NCBI GenBank assembly: GCA_022841795.1
Contig: JALHQU010000062.1
Location: 1 to 32,043 of the forward strand
DNA from: Fimbriiglobus sp.
Lineage (GTDB): Bacteria > Planctomycetota > Planctomycetia > Gemmatales > Gemmataceae
DNA: 32,043 bases
Reading direction: 5' to 3'
Below the pieces are notes generated by a model. The model was not told the origin of the DNA, ran no database searches, and saw only the letters and a program-made list of their open reading frames with translations. Of the stretch, positions 1 through 8,038 are shown one piece after another. Within the stretch, counting starts at the first letter, position 1, and each line of letters starts with the position of its first letter. Both the position numbers and the translations under genes were made by a program.

Positions 1-114
1 CGCCACAGAGGGCGGCCCCTACAAAACACGATGATTTGTAGGGGCCGCCCTCTGTGGCGGCCCGTGGTCCGGCACCGCCGGACCACTTCCGGAACCGTCT
101 CTCAGTCGCGGCGA
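1..114. repeat. Composite palindromic repeat, copy 1 (cut by window edge)
   Basis: Positions 1-25 and 35-59 form a perfect 25-bp inverted repeat around a 9-nt loop. A second hairpin follows, with arms 64-73 and 77-86. The element ends at 106-114 with TCGCGGCGA. Positions 35-73 are identical to 7997-8035, and 93-114 is the reverse complement of 7910-7931, so this is the right part of the same mobile-looking element seen whole at 7908-8108. Its left end probably lies outside the window. Confidence 0.85.
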
Positions 115-137
115 AGGCCATTTCACCCGAGGTTCCC

Positions 138-1085
138 GTGAACCGCCGCCAACTGCTCGCCGCCTCCGCCCTCGGGTTGGGGGTGGTGTCCACTTCCCGC
201 GCCGCCGACGGCAAGAAGCCGGTCGTCCGCGCCGCCCACATCACCGACGTTCACATCACCCACGACCGCGACTCGCCGAAGGGGGTGGCGGCGCTGTTCG
301 CCCACATGTTCGGCCAGAAGGACTGGAAGCCGGACGTGGTGCTGAACACCGGGGACGCGGTGATGGCCCTGGACGGCAAGGTGACGGGCGAACGCGCCGC
401 CCAGCAGATCGAGTTGTGGAAGGCGGCGGTGAAGGACTGCCCGGTGCCCATTCATTCGTGCCTGGGCAACCACGACGTGTGGGACGGGGTGGAGCCGACC
501 GAGGCGGTGCCGGCGGCGAAGAAGGGGTTCGCCCTGATGACCGAGGTGCTGGGCCTGCCCGCCCCGTACTACAGCTTCGACCGCGGCGGGTGGCACTTCA
601 TCGCCCTGAACAGCGTGTGCAGTTGGCCGAACTACGGGGCACTCACGCCCGAACACTTCGCCTGGCTGAAGGACGACCTGAAGAAGACCAAGCCGACGAC
701 GCCGGTGTGCGTACTCAGCCACCTGCCGATCGTCGGCGTCACGTCGAGTTTGTACGGCGACGGGCAGAAGAAGGCGGACGGGGTGCTGGTGCCGAAGACG
801 TGGCAGCACGCCGACTGCTGGGAGATCAGCGAGGTGTTCCGCCGCCACTCGAACGTCAAGCTGTGCCTGAGCGGGCACATGCACACCGTCGATCGGTGCG
901 AGTACCGCGGGGTGTGGTACATCTGTGGCGGGGCGGCCAGCGGGGCGTGGTGGGAGGGGTCGGAGTACGGGTTCCCGCCGTGCTACGGGGCGATCGACCT
1001 GTTCGCCGACGGCACGTTCGAGTACCGCTTCGTGGACTACGGGTGGAAGGTGCGGGGGTGGAAGGGGAAGGAGCTGAAGGTCTAA
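138..1085 (+). CDS. Tat-exported calcineurin-like metallophosphoesterase
   Basis: A 315-residue metal-dependent phosphoesterase, substrate unknown. The N-terminus NRRQLLAASALGLGVVS is a twin-arginine signal, so the enzyme probably acts outside the cytoplasm. The family's two-metal site is complete: D37-x-H39 in HITDVHIT, D73 in NTGDAV, GNHD at about 110-113, H195 in SHLP, and GHMH with H247 and H249. I chose the GTG at 138 because a GAGG lies about 6 nt upstream and the Tat signal follows at once. The frame stays open back to a GTG at 54, but that stretch lies inside the palindromic repeat and is unlikely to be translated. The gene converges on the DUF1501 gene, with a long hairpin between them. 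Family assignment is firm; substrate (nucleotide, phospholipid or phosphoprotein) cannot be told. Confidence 0.9.
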   Translation: MNRRQLLAASALGLGVVSTSRAADGKKPVVRAAHITDVHITHDRDSPKGVAALFAHMFGQKDWKPDVVLNTGDAVMALDGKVTGERAAQQIELWKAAVKDCPVPIHSCLGNHDVWDGVEPTEAVPAAKKGFALMTEVLGLPAPYYSFDRGGWHFIALNSVCSWPNYGALTPEHFAWLKDDLKKTKPTTPVCVLSHLPIVGVTSSLYGDGQKKADGVLVPKTWQHADCWEISEVFRRHSNVKLCLSGHMHTVDRCEYRGVWYICGGAASGAWWEGSEYGFPPCYGAIDLFADGTFEYRFVDYGWKVRGWKGKELKV

Positions 1086-1214
1086 GGCCGGTCTTGTTAG
1101 CCCGACGCGCCAGCGAGGGGAACCACATTCGGCCCTCCGGGGTTTGTTAGCCCGACGCGCCAGCGAGGGCCAGCACGCACCCCTCGCTGGCGCGTCGGGC
1201 TAACAAGACCGGCC
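1086..1214. repeat. Long inverted repeat between convergent genes
   Basis: Positions 1086-1120 and 1180-1214 are perfect 35-bp inverted arms. A third, direct copy of the core GTTAGCCCGACGCGCCAGCG sits inside at 1146-1165. It fills the whole gap between the convergent metallophosphoesterase and DUF1501 genes and could terminate both transcripts. There is no T-tract, so its design is that of a dispersed palindromic repeat more than a classic terminator. Confidence 0.85.
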
Positions 1215-1216
1215 CG

Positions 1217-2653
1217 TCAGCCGAGCAACTCCTTGACGACGTGCCCGTGAACGTCCGTCAGGCGGCGGTCGATGCCGTTGTGCCGCACCGTCAGCTTCGT
1301 GTGGTCGATGCCGAGCAGGTGCAGAACGGTGGCGTGGACGTCGTACACCTCGGTCGGGTTCTGGCGGTCGGCCGGCTTGTACCCGAACTCGTCGCTCGGG
1401 CCGACCGTCACCCCGCCCTTCACCCCGCCGCCGCACAGCCAGTTGGTGAAGCAGTACGGGTTGTGGTCGCGGCCCTTCCCGCCCTGCGAACTGGGCATCC
1501 GCCCGAACTCGGTCGTCCACAGCACGATGGTGTCGTCCAGCAGGCCCGTCCGCTTCAAATCTTGAATCAGCGCCGCCGCGCCGCGGGCCATGCCGGCCGC
1601 CAGCGGGCCGTGGTCCCGCTTCACGTCCTCGTGGCTGTCCCAGTTGCGGCGGGGGAATCCGTTGTCGTTCCCGCTCCAGATTTGCACGAACCGCACCCCG
1701 CGTTCGAGCAGCCGGCGGGCGACCAGGCACTTGCGGGCGAAGTAGTCCGTCTCCTCCACCGGGTTGATCTCCTTGTCGAACGTGCCCTTCCCGTGGTCCA
1801 GCCCGTACAGCTTGAGCGTCTCCTTCGTCTCCTTCGAGATGTCGAGTGCCTCCGGTGCGGCGAGCTGCATCTTCGCGGCCAGCTCGTAGCTCTTGATGCG
1901 GGCGTCGAGTCGTTCGTCGCCGCGGGCGGCGGCGTGTTCGCGGTTCAGCTTCGCCAGCGCGTCGATGGTCGCCCGGTCCGACTCGCGGGTGACGAACTTC
2001 GCCCGCTCGTCCGGGAACAGGTCCTCGATCGGGTTCTTGGTGCCGGGGTAAATCGCGGTGCCTTGGTGGTGGGCGGGGAGGAACGCCGCGTCCCAGTTCT
2101 TGGTGCCGTTCGACGCCAGCCCGCGGTGGTCGGGCAGCACCACGAACGCCGGCAGGTTCTCGTTCAACGTGCCCAGGCCGTAGCTCACCCAGCAGCCCAT
2201 GCCGGGGAAGCCGGGGCGGTTGAACCCGGTGGTTTGCAGCAGCGTGCCCTGCGAATGCACGCCGGTCTTGCCGACCCTGTTGTGAACGAACGCCAGGTGA
2301 TCGACGACCTCGCCGAGCGGGGCGACCACCTCCGAAAGCGGCTTCCCGCTCCGGCCGTAGGGTTTGAACTCCCACAGCGGTTTGAGCCACGGGCCGAGGC
2401 CGTCCTGGAACGCCTCGACTTTTTCGCCGAAGTTCGCCGGCTGGCCGTGCCGTTTCACCAGCTCCGGCTTGAAGTCGAACAGGTCGAGGTGACTCGCCCC
2501 GCCGGCCATGAACAGCTGCACCACCCGCTTGGCTTTGGGGGCGTGGTGCGTCTTGGCGTCGGCGGCGAGCAGCCGGTCGCGGCCGAGCAGGGCGGCGAGG
2601 GCGATGCCGCCCAGCCCGCCGCCGGACTGCCAGAGGAAATCCCGACGGGTCAT
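1217..2653 (-). CDS. DUF1501 family Tat-exported protein
   Basis: A 478-residue member of the planctomycete-rich DUF1501 family, related to the alkaline phosphatase/sulfatase fold; its reaction is not known. The N-terminus TRRDFLWQSGGGLGGIALAA is a Tat signal. Family landmarks are GGASHLDLFDFKPEL near the start, HSQGTLLQTTG in the middle, and TTEFGRMP followed by GRDHNPYCF near the C-terminus. The ATG at 2653 is preferred: upstream in-frame codons would fall inside the 2672-2764 palindrome. It lies downstream of the PSD1/DUF1553 gene on the same strand, the usual pairing in planctomycetes, and the two are probably cotranscribed across the hairpin. Family call is sure; function is not. Confidence 0.9.
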   Translation of the reverse strand: MTRRDFLWQSGGGLGGIALAALLGRDRLLAADAKTHHAPKAKRVVQLFMAGGASHLDLFDFKPELVKRHGQPANFGEKVEAFQDGLGPWLKPLWEFKPYGRSGKPLSEVVAPLGEVVDHLAFVHNRVGKTGVHSQGTLLQTTGFNRPGFPGMGCWVSYGLGTLNENLPAFVVLPDHRGLASNGTKNWDAAFLPAHHQGTAIYPGTKNPIEDLFPDERAKFVTRESDRATIDALAKLNREHAAARGDERLDARIKSYELAAKMQLAAPEALDISKETKETLKLYGLDHGKGTFDKEINPVEETDYFARKCLVARRLLERGVRFVQIWSGNDNGFPRRNWDSHEDVKRDHGPLAAGMARGAAALIQDLKRTGLLDDTIVLWTTEFGRMPSSQGGKGRDHNPYCFTNWLCGGGVKGGVTVGPSDEFGYKPADRQNPTEVYDVHATVLHLLGIDHTKLTVRHNGIDRRLTDVHGHVVKELLG

Positions 2654-2671
2654 GGTGATTCTCGGCAAGAT

Positions 2672-2764
2672 TAACCACAGAGGCACAGGGACACAGAGAA
2701 GACGGAAGAGATGCAACCGATCCGTTTCTTCCGTCTTCTCTGTGTCCCTGTGCCTCTGTGGTTA
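2672..2764. repeat. Palindromic repeat of the CCACAGAGGCACAG family, copy 1
   Basis: Perfect 38-bp arms at 2672-2709 and 2727-2764 surround a 17-nt loop. Each arm starts or ends with the motif TAACCACAGAGGCACAG. A diverged copy lies at 19921-20006. It separates the PSD1/DUF1553 stop from the DUF1501 start and would form a very stable RNA hairpin in a joint transcript. Confidence 0.9.
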
Positions 2765-2774
2765 GTTCCCCGTT

Positions 2775-4988
2775 TCAATCCACGAACGCGAACTCGTTCA
2801 GGTTCAGCACCAGCCGGCAGGCGCTGGCGAGGCCGTGGTCGGCGGCGTGTTGTGTTAGCACCGCGGCTTCGCTGGCCGTCGGCTCGCGGCCGACGGCCAG
2901 CCGGAACGCCGCGCTCACCCGGCCGGCGTCGTCCGCCGCCAGCGCCTCCACCCGTTTCGCGAAGTGCGCCGCCATCGCCAGCGTCAGCCGGTTGTTCAGC
3001 AGCGCCAGCGCCTGCTGCGGGGTGATCGTCTCGTTCCGCTTGTCCACCGCCAGGCTCGGGTCGGCGCAGTCGAACGCGGCCAGGAACGGCTGCGGCTTCG
3101 ACCGCACCACGAACCTGTACACCGCCCGCCGGTGCGTCTTCGCGTCCTCCGGGTCGGCCAGGTGGTACTGGTAGTGCGGGGAGTGTTCCGGCTTCTCGAC
3201 GACGAAGTCCTGGAAGCTCGGCCCGCCGGCCGTCAGGTCGAGCATGCCGGACACCGCCAGGATGGAATCCCGCACCGCCTCGGCCTCCAGCTTCCGCCGG
3301 TTCTGCCGCCACAGGTAGCGGTTGTCGGCGTCGGTCTTCGTGTTCGCCGGGTTCGCCGCCGACGACTGCCGGTAGGTGTTGCTCGTCACAATCAGTTTGT
3401 GCAGCTTCTTCAGCGACCCGCCGCCGTCGCGGAACTCGGCGGCCAGGAAATCCAGCAGTTCGGGGTGCGTCGGCTGTTGGCCCATGCGACCGAAGTCGTT
3501 CGGCGTGTCCACGAGGCCGCGGCCGAAGTGGTACTGCCACACGCGGTTGACGATGCTCCGCCAGAGCAGCGGGTTGTCCGTGTGCGTCAGCCACTTCGCC
3601 AGCGCCGCCCGGCGGTCGGCCTCGGTCGCGTCCGGCGGCAGCTCGAACTTCACCGGGATGGCGGCGAGGACGCCCGGCCCGACCGCCGACCCCGGCTTGG
3701 TCACGTCGCCCCGCGGCAGCAGGTGGATCGGCCGCGGTTTCCCGCCGGTGCCGGCGAAGTTGCCGCTGCCGGTGAACGCGGTGCCGATGTACGCCGTCCG
3801 CGAAGGCGGGAGTGCGGCCAGCGAGCGGCGGTGCGGTTCGGCGGCGGGCGGTCCGAGGACTGCCGCACCGCCGGCATACTGGCTCCGCAACTCCGCCCGC
3901 TTCGCCGTGAGTTTCGGGTCCGGGTCGTAGCTCCGGTTGGTGCGGTCGATGGCGGCGAACACCGCCTGCAACCCGTAATACTCCCGCTGCGAGATCGGGT
4001 CGAACTTGTGGTCGTGGCACTGGGCGCAGTGGGCGGTCAGGCTGAGGAACGTGCCGACGGTGTTGCTCACGAAGTCGTCGCGGTCCAGGTGTCGGGCCAC
4101 CTTGCCGTCGATCTTCGACTCGGGCAGTTCGGCGTGACCGATGAAGTCCCACGGGCCGGCCGAGAGGAACCCGAGCGCCTCGATGCCGTCCGCGGTGCCG
4201 GGGAACAGCACGTCGCCGGCGATCTGCTCCTGCACGAACCGGGTGTACGGTTTGTCCTCGTTGAGCGCGCGGATGACGTAGTCGCGGTACGGCCAGGCGT
4301 TCGGCCGCGGCTGGTCCTTGTCGTACCCGTGCGTCTCCCCGTAGTGGACGACGTCCAGCCAGTGACGCGCCCACCGCTCGCCGTACCGCGGACTCGCCAG
4401 CAACTCATCCACCAGCCGCTCGTAGGCATCGGGCCGGGTGTCCTTCTCGAACGCGGCGATCTGCTCGGGCGTCGGCGGCAGGCCGATCAGGTCGAAGTAC
4501 AGGCGGCGGATGAGGGTGCGGCGGTCGGCCGGGGCACTCGGCGACAGGCCTTCCTTCACCAAGCGAGTGAGAACGAACGCATCCACCGAATTTGAAATTT
4601 GAAATTTGAAATTTGAAATTGCGGGAACCGAAGGTTTCCGCAGTGGCTGGAACGCCCACCAGTCCTTCGCTTCGGGGCGGGTGCGGATGGGGTCGGTGCC
4701 CCACGCCGCCCCGCCGTCGATCCACGCCTTCAGCGTCGCCTTCTCGTCGGCGGTCAGCGGCTTCTTCGGCGGCATCTCGTCCGCGTCCACACGCTTCCAC
4801 ACGTCGGCCGGCACCACGTTCGCCTTGCGGGTGATGTCGAAATCGCCCTTCGGCTTCTCCCCGCTGTGGCAGCCGGCGCACCGCTGCACGAGCAGCGGCG
4901 CGACGGTGCGGTCGAAGTCCGGCGGGGCGGCGGACAGCGGGGCGAGGACGGCGAGGATGGCGAACGCGGATCCGGCGAGACGGCCCAT
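2775..4988 (-). CDS. PSCyt1-DUF1549-DUF1553 (PSD1) protein
   Basis: A 737-residue exported planctomycete protein of unknown enzymatic role. After a signal peptide (about 1-20) comes a PSCyt1 cytochrome-like domain with RCAGCH at 36-41, able in principle to bind haem c. Then comes DUF1549, with LIRRLYFDLIGLPPTPEQ and a second CAQCHDHKFDP motif near 319-327, and finally DUF1553, ending in LNLNEFAFVD. The ATG at 4988 has AGGGG about 8 nt upstream and begins the signal peptide; the open frame extends to 5258 only through repeats. The linker between PSCyt1 and DUF1549 contains ISNFKFQISNS, encoded by an AT-rich heptamer repeat quite unlike the rest of the gene. It precedes the DUF1501 gene and is probably its functional partner. 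Confidence 0.92.
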   Translation of the reverse strand: MGRLAGSAFAILAVLAPLSAAPPDFDRTVAPLLVQRCAGCHSGEKPKGDFDITRKANVVPADVWKRVDADEMPPKKPLTADEKATLKAWIDGGAAWGTDPIRTRPEAKDWWAFQPLRKPSVPAISNFKFQISNSVDAFVLTRLVKEGLSPSAPADRRTLIRRLYFDLIGLPPTPEQIAAFEKDTRPDAYERLVDELLASPRYGERWARHWLDVVHYGETHGYDKDQPRPNAWPYRDYVIRALNEDKPYTRFVQEQIAGDVLFPGTADGIEALGFLSAGPWDFIGHAELPESKIDGKVARHLDRDDFVSNTVGTFLSLTAHCAQCHDHKFDPISQREYYGLQAVFAAIDRTNRSYDPDPKLTAKRAELRSQYAGGAAVLGPPAAEPHRRSLAALPPSRTAYIGTAFTGSGNFAGTGGKPRPIHLLPRGDVTKPGSAVGPGVLAAIPVKFELPPDATEADRRAALAKWLTHTDNPLLWRSIVNRVWQYHFGRGLVDTPNDFGRMGQQPTHPELLDFLAAEFRDGGGSLKKLHKLIVTSNTYRQSSAANPANTKTDADNRYLWRQNRRKLEAEAVRDSILAVSGMLDLTAGGPSFQDFVVEKPEHSPHYQYHLADPEDAKTHRRAVYRFVVRSKPQPFLAAFDCADPSLAVDKRNETITPQQALALLNNRLTLAMAAHFAKRVEALAADDAGRVSAAFRLAVGREPTASEAAVLTQHAADHGLASACRLVLNLNEFAFVD
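4591..4620. repeat. AT-rich TTTGAAA heptamer tandem repeat inside a CDS
   Basis: Four consecutive TTTGAAA units plus a partial unit lie within the PSD1/DUF1553 gene. In the coding sense they add the residues ISNFKFQISNS at the linker after PSCyt1. The stretch is almost free of G+C in a very GC-rich neighbourhood. It keeps the reading frame open. Confidence 0.9.
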
Positions 4989-5067
4989 GCCGTGACCCCT
5001 GGAACGGGGAGGGGGGAAGAGAAGTGTACCAGATGATGGGAGCCAGGGGGTCAAAGGTTTTGAAGAC

Positions 5068-5104
5068 CTCACCCCCCGGCCCCCTCTCCAAAGTGGAGAG
5101 GGGG
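5068..5104. repeat. 37-bp dispersed repeat, copy 1
   Basis: This 37-nt block begins CTCACCCCCCGGCCCCCTCT and ends in a small hairpin CCCCCTCTCC-aaagt-GGAGAGGGGG. It is identical to 7864-7900, and its first 22 nt recur inverted at 8768-8789. It lies in the divergent gap between the PSD1 and oxidoreductase genes, just left of a TCGCCGCGA element. Confidence 0.9.
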
Positions 5105-5133
5105 TGTTCAACGGCCGGACGTGGTGCGTGTCG

Positions 5134-5187
5134 TCGCCGCGAGCCTGCGAGCGGAGCCAGCCACCCCGCTCGCAGGCTCGCGGCGAC
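5134..5187. repeat. 54-bp palindrome with TCGCCGCGA ends, copy 1
   Basis: The element starts TCGCCGCGA and ends TCGCGGCGA, with inner arms GCCTGCGAGCG and CGCTCGCAGGC. It has the same length as, and closely similar sequence to, 28506-28559. It lies upstream of the oxidoreductase start in the divergent gap 4989-5274; the remaining bases of that gap show no clear promoter that I can defend. Confidence 0.85.
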
Positions 5188-5274
5188 GACGAGGCCACTT
5201 CTCTCCGCCGGTCCAATGGGGTAGCCTTGAGGAAAATGTGCCGCTCGGCTCGCGGCACCTACCCGGAGTTCCCC

Positions 5275-6426
5275 ATGTCCTCTCCCAACCTCTCCCGCCG
5301 CTCGTTCGTCGCCGCCGGCGTGACCGCCGCCGCGTCCGCGTCCCTCATCGGGGCCGACCCGCCGAAGAAGGTGAAGGTGGGCGTCATCGGCTGCGGCAGC
5401 GTGTCCACCCAGTACCTGCCGCACCTGATGAAGTGCCCGTTCGCCGAGGTGGTGAGCGCGTGCGACATCAAGCCGGAGCGGGCGAAGCGGCTGGCCGAGA
5501 AGTACAAGGTGCCGAACCAGTACCCGAACATCGGCGACATGCTCGCCGGGGCCGCGTTCGATCTGCTCGTCAACCTGACCGACATGCAGGAGCACGAGAA
5601 GTTGAACAAGCAGGCGATCGAGGCGGGGAAACATGTGTGGAGCGAGAAGCCGCTGGCGAACACGCTGGCCGCGGGGCAGGGGCTGCTACGGCTGGCGACC
5701 GAGAAGAAGGTGCGGCTGTGGGGTGCCCCGTGTGTGGTGGTGTCCCCGCAGTTCCGGTACATGGCCGAGGCGATCAACGCCGGCAAGCTCGGCCGCGTCG
5801 CCGCCGCCCACGCCGACTACGGGCACGAGGGACCGAACTGGTCGGCGTTCTTCTACGAGAAGGGCGGCGGGAGTTTGCCGGATCTGGCCGTGTACCAGCT
5901 CACCACCCTCACCGGGCTGCTCGGGCCGGCGAAGTCGGTGTCGGCCATGACCAGCGTGGTGACGCCGACGCGGAAGGTGGGCGACAAGGGCGACATCAAG
6001 GTGGTGGCCGAGGACAACGCGATGGTGCTGATGGACCACGGGAACGGCGTCATCTCGCACGTGCAGAGCGGGTTCAACTACTTCAACCCGCACGGGCACG
6101 ACGGGAAGAACGAGCAGCGGCACACCCTCAGCGTGGTCGGCAGCACCGGCTACCTGGGCATGGTCGGGTACGACTGGATGCCGCTGGGCGTCGAGATCGC
6201 CACGCACAAGCAGCCGAAGCTGAAGCGGGAATCGACCGAGAAGGGCGACTACGTGTGGCAGATGGGGGCGTCGCTCGCCGCCGAGTGCCTGGCGACCGGG
6301 AAGGACTTCCTGGTGTCGCCGGAACACGCCCTGCACGTGCTGGAGGTGATCCAGGCCACCCGCGAGTCGCAGGACACCGGCAAGCGGGTGACGCTCACGT
6401 CCACCTTCAAGCGGCCGATCGGGTAG
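5275..6426 (+). CDS. Gfo/Idh/MocA family oxidoreductase, Tat-exported
   Basis: A 383-residue NAD(P)-dependent oxidoreductase, probably acting on a sugar, sugar acid or inositol-type substrate. The N-terminus LSRRSFVAAGVTAAASA is a Tat signal. It is followed by the Rossmann motif VGVIGCGSVS and the family's EKP motif in HVWSEKPLAN near residue 120, whose lysine is the usual catalytic residue. The C-terminal half is the alpha/beta substrate domain, with DYGHEGPNW and YDWMPLGVE. The ATG at 5275 has GGAG about 8 nt upstream and leads straight into the Tat signal; an open frame to 5104 runs only through repeats. Exported members of this family are common in planctomycetes and presumably fold with cofactor before export. 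Exact substrate unknown. Confidence 0.92.
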   Translation: MSSPNLSRRSFVAAGVTAAASASLIGADPPKKVKVGVIGCGSVSTQYLPHLMKCPFAEVVSACDIKPERAKRLAEKYKVPNQYPNIGDMLAGAAFDLLVNLTDMQEHEKLNKQAIEAGKHVWSEKPLANTLAAGQGLLRLATEKKVRLWGAPCVVVSPQFRYMAEAINAGKLGRVAAAHADYGHEGPNWSAFFYEKGGGSLPDLAVYQLTTLTGLLGPAKSVSAMTSVVTPTRKVGDKGDIKVVAEDNAMVLMDHGNGVISHVQSGFNYFNPHGHDGKNEQRHTLSVVGSTGYLGMVGYDWMPLGVEIATHKQPKLKRESTEKGDYVWQMGASLAAECLATGKDFLVSPEHALHVLEVIQATRESQDTGKRVTLTSTFKRPIG

Positions 6427-6475
6427 TGTTCTATGCTCCCGCAGGTGAAGTTCGCCGCCGCGGGAGTCTCCGTCC

Positions 6476-8038
6476 GTGTCGTCCCCCGTCGATGTCGTCA
6501 CGCCACCGCCCAAGTCGGCGGATGCCGGGCGAATGCTGCTGTTCGGCTACGCCGCCACGTTCCTGTCGGTACTCATCGCCGGGTACTGGGGGATGCGCGT
6601 TGCTATCCCCGAGAATCACCACGAAGACCTGTGGATCTACGCCGCCGCGTGCGACCTGGCGTGGCACGGCACTTCCCCCTACGACACCGCCCGCATCCAC
6701 GCGAAGGTGGCCGAGCAGTTCCCGGACGACCCGGACTTCATCGAAAACAGCGGGTTCATGTACCCGCCGTCTGCGCTGCTGGTGTTCGCCCCCCTCGCGG
6801 TGGTGCCGTGGGCGGCGGCGAAGGTGCTGTGGTGCGTGGCGGCGATGGTCTGCGGGGCGGCGACCGGGTGGACGCTGACGCGGTTCAGCGACCGCAAGTT
6901 GCCCGGCTGGTTCGCCGGGGCGGCGGTGGCCGGGGTGCTGCTCAACCCGCTCAGCATGTTCACCCTGATCGTCGGCCAGACCCCGCTGTTCTTCGTGGCG
7001 GCGGTGGCGGTCGGGCAGTGGGCGGAGGTCACGGGCCGGCGGCGGCTCGGCCGGCTGCTGTGGGCGGTGGCGTTCATCAAGCCGCACATCGCCCTGCCGC
7101 TGCTGCCGCTGGCGTGGTACCTGAGCGGGTGGCGGCGGGCGGCGGAGATCGCCGTTTGGGCCGGGGCGATGAACATCGCCGCCGGGCTGCTGACGGTCGG
7201 CAACCCGCTGCTGGTGTTCGACTACCTGACGTACATCCAGCACGGGCACCAGTCGGTGCTGTTCAACCGGGTGGGGGTGAACCCGCAGATCACCGGCTGG
7301 AACCGGCTGGTGGTGGCGAACGGCGGGCCGGCGATCGAACTCGGCATGAAGGGCACGCTCGCCGGGTACGCGGTGTTCGCCGTCATCGTTGGTGTTCGAT
7401 CGTGGGTGAACCGCGGGCGTCAGCCCGTCGGGTGTGATCCCACCCAGGCGGCTCACGCCGCCGGTTCACCCAGACCGCCTGAAGGCGGGACACCAGCGCA
7501 GGCCGCGTGGCTCACCGCGGTGGCCGGGTGTGCGTCGCTGGCGTGCTGCCAACTGCTGCCGTATGAATTGCCGCTGCTCGCGCTGATCCTGCCGTACCTG
7601 GGCGAACTGCTGACCTCGGACCGGCGGGCGGACCGGCTGATGGCGGTGGCGATCCTGCTCGCGGCGGCTTACGCCATGCTGCCGGGCGGGGACCACTCGG
7701 ACTACTACCGGACGGTCCGCACGGTGTTCCCGCCGATCGACGCGACCCTGTCCGCGTGGCTCGACCGGCCGGTCGGGCTGACCGACGTGTTCCTGTCGCA
7801 CCGCTGCATCGGGGTGCTGCTGGTCACCGCCGGGGTGGTCGGGTGGGGGCCAAAAAAAGGGATCTCACCCCCCGGCCCCCTCTCCAAAGTGGAGAGGGGG
7901 AGATCCTTCGCCGCGACTGAGAGACGGTTCCAAAAGCCGATCGCCGGTGGCGATCGGCGGGCCGCCCCAGCGGGCGGCCCCTACATATCAGCCGCCTTTG
8001 TAGGGGCCGCCCTCTGTGGCGGCCCGTGGTCCGGCTGA
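6476..8038 (+). CDS. GT87/DUF2029-type membrane glycosyltransferase with repeat-derived segments
   Basis: A 520-residue polytopic GT-C glycosyltransferase, likely a polyprenyl-phosphate-sugar-dependent mannosyl- or related transferase. The family motif is EDLWIYAAACDLAWHGTSPYD, with its acidic residues at the first extracytoplasmic loop, followed by about ten hydrophobic segments and the YPPSALLVFAPLA helix. The GTG at 6476 has GGGAG about 9 nt upstream. Two things are odd. Residues about 309-341 (RSWVNRGRQPVG...) are encoded by a palindromic repeat lying between two membrane segments. The last roughly 58 residues, from about 463, are encoded by the 37-bp repeat and a composite palindrome, which also supply the stop codon. 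The native C-terminus therefore seems lost or replaced. Whether the protein is still active is unknown. Confidence 0.8.
   Translation: MSSPVDVVTPPPKSADAGRMLLFGYAATFLSVLIAGYWGMRVAIPENHHEDLWIYAAACDLAWHGTSPYDTARIHAKVAEQFPDDPDFIENSGFMYPPSALLVFAPLAVVPWAAAKVLWCVAAMVCGAATGWTLTRFSDRKLPGWFAGAAVAGVLLNPLSMFTLIVGQTPLFFVAAVAVGQWAEVTGRRRLGRLLWAVAFIKPHIALPLLPLAWYLSGWRRAAEIAVWAGAMNIAAGLLTVGNPLLVFDYLTYIQHGHQSVLFNRVGVNPQITGWNRLVVANGGPAIELGMKGTLAGYAVFAVIVGVRSWVNRGRQPVGCDPTQAAHAAGSPRPPEGGTPAQAAWLTAVAGCASLACCQLLPYELPLLALILPYLGELLTSDRRADRLMAVAILLAAAYAMLPGGDHSDYYRTVRTVFPPIDATLSAWLDRPVGLTDVFLSHRCIGVLLVTAGVVGWGPKKGISPPGPLSKVERGRSFAATERRFQKPIAGGDRRAAPAGGPYISAAFVGAALCGGPWSG
7404..7488. repeat. Palindromic repeat inserted in frame in the GT87 gene
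   Basis: Outer arms GGGTGAACCG (7404-7413) and CGGTTCACCC (7462-7471) enclose partly complementary inner arms with GGGCGTCAGCCCG and GGCTCACGCCGCC. A second small hairpin, CCGCCTGAAGGCGG, follows at 7475-7488. The block encodes hydrophilic, proline- and glycine-rich residues between two hydrophobic helices and preserves the reading frame. Confidence 0.75.
7864..7900. repeat. 37-bp dispersed repeat, copy 2
   Basis: Identical over 37 nt to 5068-5104, in the same orientation. Here it lies inside the open reading frame of the glycosyltransferase, encoding part of its unusual tail, and sits 7 nt from the start of the TCGCCGCGA composite element. Confidence 0.9.

Noticed and set aside
54-137. Upstream GTG start for the metallophosphoesterase
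   Set aside because: The added residues come from the palindromic repeat; the Tat signal and ribosome site support GTG at 138.
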